Shown here: piece after piece, positions 6,617 to 13,228 of the stretch
How the letters are laid out: each line of letters opens with the position of its first letter
How positions within the stretch are numbered: the stretch's first letter is position 1
IMG/VR virus record: IMGVR_UViG_3300007542_000215
Location: 1 to 22,099 of that record
From: a virus
Strand: one strand, 5' to 3'
Length of the DNA: 22,099 bases
Position numbers and translations under genes: made by a program
Notes under the pieces: model-generated
What the model saw: the letters and a program-made list of their open reading frames with translations, nothing else
What the model was told of the DNA's origin: nothing
The model's database searches: none

Positions 6617-7102
6617 ATGTGTGGAATTTTAGCGACATTAGGTAACTACCGTTATAAAGAAATACCGAAGGCTTTGATAGAGCGTGGACGGGATGCTCAA
6701 GGGATTTATGAAGACGATTTTGCTCAACTCATTCAAACAAGGTTAGAAATAACTAAATGTAATGTTGAGTTGCCATATCAACAAGATATATATACATTGT
6801 TGTTTAATGGAGAAATATATAATTATAAAGATTTTGGTTCTAACGAATGGGAAGCAATAATAAACGCTTTCAAAGATGGTAGAATAGATGATTTAGATGG
6901 TCAATATGCAATAATAATATACAACAAACAAACTCACAACTTGCATTATTATATTGATGAGTTTAACATACACACTCTTTATTATGATGAGATAGACGGC
7001 AACAAGTTTATATCATCTAATTTAAGAAGCTTACCAAGAATTGAATTTAACAAATCACAACTTAGAGGTTATGGAAATGTTGCCAAGCAGCGAGTTTTAT
7101 AG
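6617..7102 (+). CDS. Asparagine-synthetase-like glutaminase (class II amidotransferase) half
   Basis: A 161-aa protein starting MCGILATLG, so Cys2 becomes the N-terminal nucleophile after methionine removal, as in Ntn-type glutamine amidotransferases. RGRDAQG (23-29) corresponds to the RGPDxxG motif (Pro replaced by Arg), QTRLEIT (40-46) to the RLxI segment, LLFNGEIYNY (61-70) to the glutamine-binding NGEIYN loop, and DDLDGQYAIIIY to the DGxFA strand. It would release ammonia from glutamine. The usual RDxxGxKPLYY stretch is degraded to DEFNIHTLYY. The ORF ends where a normal AsnB continues into the synthetase domain; that domain is in another frame just downstream (7071). Either a two-subunit enzyme or one gene interrupted by a +1 frame change. 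Confidence 0.75.
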   Translation: MCGILATLGNYRYKEIPKALIERGRDAQGIYEDDFAQLIQTRLEITKCNVELPYQQDIYTLLFNGEIYNYKDFGSNEWEAIINAFKDGRIDDLDGQYAIIIYNKQTHNLHYYIDEFNIHTLYYDEIDGNKFISSNLRSLPRIEFNKSQLRGYGNVAKQRVL

Positions 7103-7820
7103 TTTATTCTTAAACGCTATACTAAAGAGAATGACTAAAAATATAGTTGTTCCAGTTAGCGGTGGTTTAGATTCAACATTAATAGTTAAAGCATTATATG
7201 ATTTAGGACTTGAAAAAGATGTTAAATATATAACAATGTATGGCAATAAGTATGCTGATAAAGTTGCTGAAACATACGGTATTAAGCTAAATGTGTTTGA
7301 GCCAAAATATAAAGAAAGTGATTTGTATAAAATGGTAGAAATATTAGAAGAGCCTTTTTATTCTCCTTCTGTTAATTATTATTTATACAAACAAATACAT
7401 AAGTTAGGCGGGAGGGTTTCTTTAAGTGGGTTGGGTGCTGATGAGTTGTTTGGGGGCTATGACTATTATAATACTACTGCATACCCAAGAGGTTTATTTA
7501 AAAAGATTGCAGCACTAACCAATGATGAAAAGAAAAAACAAGATATACACTTTTTAATTAATCATCATTTAAGAGAAAATGAAAAGATAGGATTGTATTG
7601 GCAGGTGGAAGGTCGTTATCCTTTTTTAGATAGAGAATTAAGTAAAACGGAAGATGTTGGAAAAAGATTAATAAAAGATATATTACTAAGAGATTTTACT
7701 TATGATTTTGTTAATAGAAAAAAAGAGGGGTTTAGAATAGATAATAATAAAGATAGATTATATCAAAAAGAGCATTATTTAAAGCAATTAGATATTTGGA
7801 AAGAGATATTTATTAAATAA
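7071..7820 (+). CDS. Asparagine-synthetase-like ATP-pyrophosphatase half
   Basis: A 249-aa protein from ATG 7071 (another ATG at 7077; the frame is open from 7026). VPVSGGLDSTLIVKAL contains the PP-loop SGGLDST (30-36) that binds ATP pyrophosphate. SLSGLGADELFGGYDYY (117-133) is the second AsnB signature, and EGRYPFLDREL matches the conserved R-x-PFLD segment near the active site. It would activate a carboxylate (aspartate or another acid) as an AMP ester and amidate it with ammonia. It is compact compared with the usual ~350-aa domain. It overlaps the glutaminase ORF by 32 nt. In surface-polysaccharide clusters such enzymes amidate sugar acids or amino-acid decorations, which fits the neighbouring glycosyltransferases; that is inference. 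Last gene before the terminator. Confidence 0.75.
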   Translation: MEMLPSSEFYSLFLNAILKRMTKNIVVPVSGGLDSTLIVKALYDLGLEKDVKYITMYGNKYADKVAETYGIKLNVFEPKYKESDLYKMVEILEEPFYSPSVNYYLYKQIHKLGGRVSLSGLGADELFGGYDYYNTTAYPRGLFKKIAALTNDEKKKQDIHFLINHHLRENEKIGLYWQVEGRYPFLDRELSKTEDVGKRLIKDILLRDFTYDFVNRKKEGFRIDNNKDRLYQKEHYLKQLDIWKEIFIK

Positions 7821-7868
7821 ATTTTATTATATTTGTAATTTCATTTTAGTTTTTTAGGTTTTAAGAAG

Positions 7869-7893
7869 CCACTCCCTATGGGGTGGTTTTTTT
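7869..7893 (+). terminator. Rho-independent terminator closing the terminase/sugar operon
   Basis: A 7-bp stem CCACTCC / GGGGTGG (one G-T pair) with loop CTAT is followed directly by seven T's. It lies 49 nt after the synthetase stop and before the next promoter-like box, so it should end the transcript that began near 848. A TATATTTG box at 7828-7835 precedes it and is discussed separately. Confidence 0.85.
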
Positions 7894-7951
7894 ATTATCA
7901 TGTTACAAAATTTTATTTTTTCAATATAACAAATTACAAAGCTTTGTTGTG

Positions 7952-7959
7952 TAACTTTG
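7952..7959 (+). promoter_or_regulatory. Candidate promoter -7 box for the tail operon
   Basis: TAACTTTG fits TAnnTTTG and lies 24 bases before ATG 7976, just past the terminator. No good TTG -33 box is seen at the right spacing, but CAATATAACAA (7922-7932), shared with the palindrome upstream of 2658, ends 19 nt before it and might be the upstream element. Confidence 0.5.
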
Positions 7960-7975
7960 CATTTATACGTAATAA

Positions 7976-8452
7976 ATGGCAAGAATAAAAGACGTTATTG
8001 ATGAATGTTTAACAGTATCAACTGCTTTTGTTGATATTTCTTCTGACACTTACGAAGAATTATCAGCTATAAATTGGGAGGATAACGACAAAGATTATCC
8101 TTTCATGCTTATAGATAAGAATTTCAATGTAATAAATAATTCTTATACAAGGGAGCAACTACCAAGAGAACAAACATACACTTGTCAATTTTATTTTATG
8201 GATACGTTTGACGAATTTGAAAAAACAAGCGTAACACTACAAGAAAAACAAGATACTCTTTTAACAATAGCAGATAAATATTTTGCAGAGCTAAAAACAA
8301 GAACAGATAACGGTTCTAAAGGCTTTATTGTTGGCGATATTAATTTCAACGCAATAGATGAGCAAAACAACGATAGGGTAATTCAATTAAATTATAGTGT
8401 TGACTTTATTGTAAAAAGAGAAGATTGCACAACAGGAACTTTTAATTATTAA
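7976..8452 (+). CDS. Putative neck/tail-completion protein
   Basis: A 158-aa protein not recognised by a definite motif. It begins with a helix (ARIKDVIDECLTVST), has a central YPFMLID strand and YTCQFYFMDTF strand, then a long helix (VTLQEKQDTLLTIADKYFAELK) and two final strands (DINFNAIDEQ, RVIQLNYSVDFIVK). A small protein with N-terminal helix, long central helix and beta sheet is the general plan of tail terminator proteins, and it opens the tail operon before a gp10-like protein. A tail-terminator role is a guess from fold pattern and place. First gene after the promoter-like box at 7952. Confidence 0.7.
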   Translation: MARIKDVIDECLTVSTAFVDISSDTYEELSAINWEDNDKDYPFMLIDKNFNVINNSYTREQLPREQTYTCQFYFMDTFDEFEKTSVTLQEKQDTLLTIADKYFAELKTRTDNGSKGFIVGDINFNAIDEQNNDRVIQLNYSVDFIVKREDCTTGTFNY

Positions 8453-8457
8453 TAAAT

Positions 8458-8715
8458 ATGAATGATAGTAGCAAATTAGTAGCAGAAAATGGAACTTTTT
8501 TAGTAGATAACAGCTCAACAGAGCCAGCTTATTTATATATAGTCCAAGAAGACACAGTAGTAACAGAACTTGAGGAAACTGGAGATGTTGACGTTATGAG
8601 TGAACACAACTTAACAGGCAAAACACTAACTAAGGGATATATGATTACGCCAAGAAGAGAACACATTACAAAAATAGTTTTATCGAGTGGTAGTGTTAAT
8701 GGTGTTAGGGGTTGA
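8458..8715 (+). CDS. Small beta-rich hypothetical protein
   Basis: An 85-aa acidic protein without a recognised motif. It is mostly short beta strands (GTFLVDNSS, AYLYIVQEDTVVTELEE, TLTKGYMITPRREHITKIVLSSG) and carries no membrane segment. It starts 6 nt after the previous gene and its TGA overlaps the TTG start of the next (TTGA), so it belongs to the same transcript. Small beta proteins at this place in Bacteroidetes siphophages are usually virion components; here that is only inference. Confidence 0.65.
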   Translation: MNDSSKLVAENGTFLVDNSSTEPAYLYIVQEDTVVTELEETGDVDVMSEHNLTGKTLTKGYMITPRREHITKIVLSSGSVNGVRG

Positions 8716-9188
8716 TAACAAACTCTGATATAGAAGTTTTAGGACAGCTAATTATAAATGAGTTAGGAAAGGAGCTAATTAAACAACAGCACCGAGCAAC
8801 TGGGGATTTAATTAGTAGTCTTGATTATACACTAAACCTTAGAAGTATTGGCTTTACCTTAGAAATATTAATGAATGATTACGGATTATTTGTTAATACT
8901 GGACGTAAACCGGGGAAAAAGAAAGTACCAATTCAAGCACTATTAGAATGGATAAAACAAAAAGGAATTGAAACTAATAATAAAAAAGCTTTGGGTATTG
9001 CATTTGCAATCCAAAAAACAATAAAAAAAGAGGGTATTCCGACAAGGAATAGTAGAGCAAAAGGAAAGCGAACTGAGTTCATTGATGAAACCTTAGACAG
9101 AGTAGACAATGTAATTACTTCAATGGTTGGGGATTTATACGAAAAGCAAATAGGTATTCAAATAGATAACGAATTTATAAGAATATGA
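8712..9188 (+). CDS. HK97 gp10-like neck / tail-completion protein
   Basis: A 158-aa protein. RATGDLISSLDYTLNL (28-43) followed by YGLFVNTGRKPGKKKVPIQALLEWIKQKGI (57-86), then AFAIQKTIKKEGIPTR, is the pattern of HK97-gp10-type neck proteins that bridge head and tail: a glycine-rich 'G..L..S' helix turn, a 'Y-x-x-[FY]-V-x-x-GR' strand, and an 'AI-x-x-I-x-x-xGI' helix. The start appears to be TTG 8712, overlapping the upstream TGA as TTGA; there is no ATG before the conserved helix. It lies between tail-completion and tail-tip candidates. Strong as a family pattern, though not checked by search. Confidence 0.75.
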   Translation: MITNSDIEVLGQLIINELGKELIKQQHRATGDLISSLDYTLNLRSIGFTLEILMNDYGLFVNTGRKPGKKKVPIQALLEWIKQKGIETNNKKALGIAFAIQKTIKKEGIPTRNSRAKGKRTEFIDETLDRVDNVITSMVGDLYEKQIGIQIDNEFIRI

Positions 9189-10327
9189 GCGTAACAATAT
9201 ATAATACACCAGATACAATAAGCACACCATACAGACCTACTTACTTTGATTGTTCAAGTGATTTAGGAACAATAGCAAGAATGATTGCAGATGTATATGT
9301 TAATGGTTCTTTAGTTACAACAATAGATAAAGACCCACTATTAGGAGAAACAGACCAATTTAGATTTGAAGTAGGGGATATATTAAAGAAATATGTAACA
9401 TCTGATTTTGTGGATATTACTTCATCTTTACAAGGTTTTAACGGGTTAGATTCAGCTAATAATTGTTATTTAAGAGTTTTTGAGGTTTTAGATAACGGCT
9501 CTACATTTGATACATCTTGGACAGAAGGAGGCTCAGGCACTAATTATGCTCAAAACTCAACAATATACACTTTTAACGGTGTTAATCAACACCAACAAGA
9601 TTTATCTGACTATATAGCTTCATCATCTACATCTAACTTTCTAACTAATAGACCTCAATACTCAGAAACCCCAAGAGGGAAATTTAGAATAGGCGTACTA
9701 ACAAATGAAACATCATTAAGAGCTAACTTAATACTTTATAGCGGTAGAGATGGAACTGGCACAGCGCTATCAAATAGCAATTCATCATTTATTACGCCCA
9801 CAAATAAACGTGCAACTTTTGGATGTGATTTAAGCGACTATACTTCGAGTGCGAAGTCATTTAAGATTACTTTGTATGATGCTTTTGCTTCAGCAAAAAC
9901 CAAAACATTAATATATAATATAGTTGATTCATGTGATAATGCTACTACTTTATTTTGGCAAAATCATTGGGGAGAGTTTGACACTTATTTATTTGGAGGT
10001 AGAAAAAGGCAAAAAACCAAAACTAAAACTACATCTTTAAAAAAGAAATTAAACCTAAGTTATAATAGTGATGATAGAGGTCTAACAGATATTGAAAAAG
10101 TTAATACAAGGTCATACACTATTTATACTAAAACACATAATAAAGATGTTACTAAGTGGCTTGCTGAAATAGATGAAAGCGTAGATGTTAGAATCTTGAA
10201 AGATGGAGAAGTTATATCTATAAATGTGTTAAGTGTTTCATCTACTATAGAAGATAGTGAAAGAGGTATTTATCAGATATCTGTTAATTATGTTGAATCT
10301 AACCAAAGAATAAACCAACTTGGATAG
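9185..10327 (+). CDS. Tail-tip / distal-tail-like structural protein
   Basis: A 380-aa mostly beta protein. The N-terminal part (TIYNTPDTISTPYRPTYF, MIADVYVNGSLVTTI, FRFEVGDILKKYV) and the later LFWQNHWGEFDTYLFGG (about residues 255-271) are characteristic of large tail structural proteins of Bacteroidetes phages, where an aromatic 'LxWxNxxGxxDxYLF' line is a hallmark I know from annotated relatives. The C-terminal third (KTHNKDVTKWLAEIDESVDVRILKDGEVISINV) forms a second beta domain. Positioned just before the tail-tip protein, it may be the distal tail protein or an upper baseplate component. It overlaps both neighbours by a few bases. Start ATG 9185. Confidence 0.7.
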   Translation: MSVTIYNTPDTISTPYRPTYFDCSSDLGTIARMIADVYVNGSLVTTIDKDPLLGETDQFRFEVGDILKKYVTSDFVDITSSLQGFNGLDSANNCYLRVFEVLDNGSTFDTSWTEGGSGTNYAQNSTIYTFNGVNQHQQDLSDYIASSSTSNFLTNRPQYSETPRGKFRIGVLTNETSLRANLILYSGRDGTGTALSNSNSSFITPTNKRATFGCDLSDYTSSAKSFKITLYDAFASAKTKTLIYNIVDSCDNATTLFWQNHWGEFDTYLFGGRKRQKTKTKTTSLKKKLNLSYNSDDRGLTDIEKVNTRSYTIYTKTHNKDVTKWLAEIDESVDVRILKDGEVISINVLSVSSTIEDSERGIYQISVNYVESNQRINQLG

Positions 10328-13226
10328 TGTACAAATACAAATATTAGATAGTGCCAATAATATAGAAGGAATATTGGATGTTGGAGATGTTGAGAACTTT
10401 CCTTTATCATTGTCTAATTCTATTTTTGATTTAACTGATATTAACACAAATGGAGGTAGTTTTTCATTGCCTTTTAAAGTTCCAAGCACTAAGGAAAATG
10501 ATGATTTGTTAGAGCATTTATACTTAAGCCAACACAAAAATTATAAAGACTTTGATGCTGAGAAGGATTGCAGAATTATAATTAATGGTACTTTTTCTGA
10601 TGCTGGGAGATTAAAGATAACAAGAATAAAAAGAGAGGGTAGAAGTGCTAATGATTACAGCTTTACTTTCTTTGGGGATAATATGGATTGGGCTTTAAAG
10701 TTAAAGTCTAAAACTACTCAAGATATACCTTATTTAGATAACACTTTTACTTATGGGCAATCAGAAATTATTAGTAGTTGGAGCAATACAGCAGGCTCTA
10801 ATTTACCAGTATATGCTTTAATAAATAGAGGTGCAAAAGTTCAGACTGGAGCTGTTAATGTTATTGATTTATTCCCTGATTATTTTGCTGTTGATTATTT
10901 GAATGGAGCTTTTAAGTCAATAGGCTATAACTTTTCAAGCTCATTTTTTGAGGCTTCTGATAAAGCTAATTTAATAATTCCCTTTTTTGGTAATAACTTT
11001 AGAGATTTTGACAGAGTAGAAACTAATACAGCTGTTGTTAAAATGGATAGTTCGGTAACTAATTTTGACAACACTTTTACAATAGACGGTACGGCACTAA
11101 CTTTAGACCAAATATTTTTTGAACATAAATTACTAAACTATCAAGGTACATCATTTACAGGTGGTAGGGTAGATTTTTCTTCACAAATAAAGGTAGCTGA
11201 TTACGATGACACTCCAAGCCCTTTAAAAGATGCTGCAGGTAATTTTGCTTCTAACCAGTATGTTGTGCCTTATGATAATAAATATACGGTAGGAGGTTTA
11301 TTAGACTATACAATAACATACAATCCAAATGACACTTGGGATAGTTACTATATAGACCATAGAGTAAAAGTTACAAGAGGCTCGCAAAATATTTATTTAT
11401 TTGCTTACACTAATAACACAACAACAACTACAACAGTATTAAGTAGCACAAGAACGCAGGTAAGAACAACAGCTAACTTTAATACAGCTTGGTTTGCTTT
11501 GCAGGCTGGAGATGTTTTAGAATTAACATATATGTTTGTAGTAAAAAAAAACGCAGTAACACCTACAACTTATTACTTTAGTTTATCACATCAAAATTTA
11601 CCAATAACATTTAAGCCTTACAACTTTTTTCAAGAAGGAGATACTTTTAATTGGAAAGATGTATCAGATGATAAAATTAGTTTATTAGACATTGTTAGAG
11701 ATATTGGAAAGGTTCATAATATAGTTTTTAGAGTTGACAGGAAAACTAAAACAGTATATGCAGAAACAAGAAACGACTTTTACAATGCACTGACAACAGC
11801 AGAAAACCATACTGATAGATTAGACCCATCAAAACAATTTGAGATAACTTACAATTCATCTTATTATAAAAGAAATCATACCTTTAAATATAAGGAAGAT
11901 GACAAGGATGATTATTTAAAAGCAAGAAATGATGAGTTAGATGATGAATGGATGAGTTATGCTCACGCTTATTCAGATAAATTTAAAGAGGGCGTTTCTA
12001 AATTGGAAACAAAGGTTATAGGAGCTACTTATACAGTATTAGACACTTACTCAGGGTCTAACTTCCCATTTTATACGGCAAGAATGTGGAATGATGAAAC
12101 ATTACCCCCAGCTTCAACTAATTTTAGCCCAAGACTATTGTACTTTAATTATAATTCACAGCAAACAATAGGCGGTCAAACTTGTGACTTTCAATTTGCT
12201 TCTGAATCATCAAAAAGAACAACAATACCTTATGCTTTACCGTTTCCAGTAGTTCAAGATGGAATTACATTAGCAAGTGTAGATGGTGTATTAAGCTTTA
12301 AGGATGTTGATGGTGGCGATGGACTTTGGAAATCTTTATTTTCTGTTACAGCTAATGAAATAGTTGAAGGTAAGAGAGCAAAAGTGTATTTTAAATTTGA
12401 TTTAGTTGATTACCAAAGTTTTGACTTTAGAAAAGTTATTTATATAGATAATAGATACCCAGAGTTAGAGGGGTATTGGAGAGTAGAAAAAGTAATAAAC
12501 TTTAAGCCAACATCAAGAAGTATAACAACTCAATTTGAGATAATACAAGCTAAAAACTTTGAAGCATTAACAAAAAATTCAAAATCAGGGATACAAACAG
12601 AAACTGGTAACGACACATTAAGTAACAACTATTTTCAAGTGGGCTCTCAAGTAGATGTTATTAACTCTTCTTCAAACACTCAAAGAAGCGTAAATACTGG
12701 CAATAATAACCAAGTAGCAGATGATAGTAATATAGTATTTGGTAATAATTTAAGAGTTACAGGCTCAAATCAGGTTGTTATGGGTCGTTTTAATGCTGAT
12801 GTTTCCTCTGATTTATTTCAATTAGGAACTGGAAGTGGAGATAATGACACTAAAACACTAATAAGAGTAGATGAAAATGGCAATACATTTTTTAACGGTG
12901 TTCAAATAATAGATAATACTGGTTTGTCAGGAGGGCTAATAGTAGATATTTCATCAGACATAACAGCCGATGAGATTGTTGATACATATTTAGTAGATAC
13001 TTCTGGAGGAAATGTTACTATAACACTCCCAATGGATGTTTATATAGGTAAAACTTGGAATATTAAAAAGATGACATCAGCAAATAATTTAAAAATAGAA
13101 GGAGATAGTGATGGTATGGGTAGTAAATACCCAATAGACGAAGACACAGCTGGAGTTACAATATCAACTCAATATGATGTTAGGGCAATTAAAAAAAGTA
13201 ATAACAATAAATTTATTATAGTTTAG
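10320..13226 (+). CDS. Large tail-tip/baseplate protein with fibre-like C-terminus
   Basis: A 968-aa protein. Residues 1-130 (FPLSLSNSIFDLTDINT, GGSFSLPFKVPSTKEND, IIINGTFSDAGRLKITRI, FFGDNMDWALKLK) match the N-terminus of the large Bacteroidetes siphophage tail-tip proteins. The centre is long and beta-rich. At roughly 780-827, asparagine-rich repeats NTGNNNQVADDSNIVFGNN and VTGSNQVVMGRFNAD resemble the head-domain repeats of trimeric autotransporter adhesins. The last ~95 residues (GNVTITLPMDVYIGKTWNIK, ANNLKIEGD, YDVRAIKKSNNNKFIIV) are a typical tail-fibre tip beta domain. The likely role is tail tip plus host-receptor contact in a single chain. The start must be TTG 10320, overlapping the upstream stop by 8 nt, as no ATG precedes the conserved region. 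Confidence 0.78.
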   Translation: MDSVQIQILDSANNIEGILDVGDVENFPLSLSNSIFDLTDINTNGGSFSLPFKVPSTKENDDLLEHLYLSQHKNYKDFDAEKDCRIIINGTFSDAGRLKITRIKREGRSANDYSFTFFGDNMDWALKLKSKTTQDIPYLDNTFTYGQSEIISSWSNTAGSNLPVYALINRGAKVQTGAVNVIDLFPDYFAVDYLNGAFKSIGYNFSSSFFEASDKANLIIPFFGNNFRDFDRVETNTAVVKMDSSVTNFDNTFTIDGTALTLDQIFFEHKLLNYQGTSFTGGRVDFSSQIKVADYDDTPSPLKDAAGNFASNQYVVPYDNKYTVGGLLDYTITYNPNDTWDSYYIDHRVKVTRGSQNIYLFAYTNNTTTTTTVLSSTRTQVRTTANFNTAWFALQAGDVLELTYMFVVKKNAVTPTTYYFSLSHQNLPITFKPYNFFQEGDTFNWKDVSDDKISLLDIVRDIGKVHNIVFRVDRKTKTVYAETRNDFYNALTTAENHTDRLDPSKQFEITYNSSYYKRNHTFKYKEDDKDDYLKARNDELDDEWMSYAHAYSDKFKEGVSKLETKVIGATYTVLDTYSGSNFPFYTARMWNDETLPPASTNFSPRLLYFNYNSQQTIGGQTCDFQFASESSKRTTIPYALPFPVVQDGITLASVDGVLSFKDVDGGDGLWKSLFSVTANEIVEGKRAKVYFKFDLVDYQSFDFRKVIYIDNRYPELEGYWRVEKVINFKPTSRSITTQFEIIQAKNFEALTKNSKSGIQTETGNDTLSNNYFQVGSQVDVINSSSNTQRSVNTGNNNQVADDSNIVFGNNLRVTGSNQVVMGRFNADVSSDLFQLGTGSGDNDTKTLIRVDENGNTFFNGVQIIDNTGLSGGLIVDISSDITADEIVDTYLVDTSGGNVTITLPMDVYIGKTWNIKKMTSANNLKIEGDSDGMGSKYPIDEDTAGVTISTQYDVRAIKKSNNNKFIIV

Positions 13227-13228
13227 TA

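Noticed and set aside
10238-10537. 99-aa minus-strand ORF at the junction of two tail genes
   Set aside because: Covers conserved N-terminus of the tail-tip protein; no recognisable motif.
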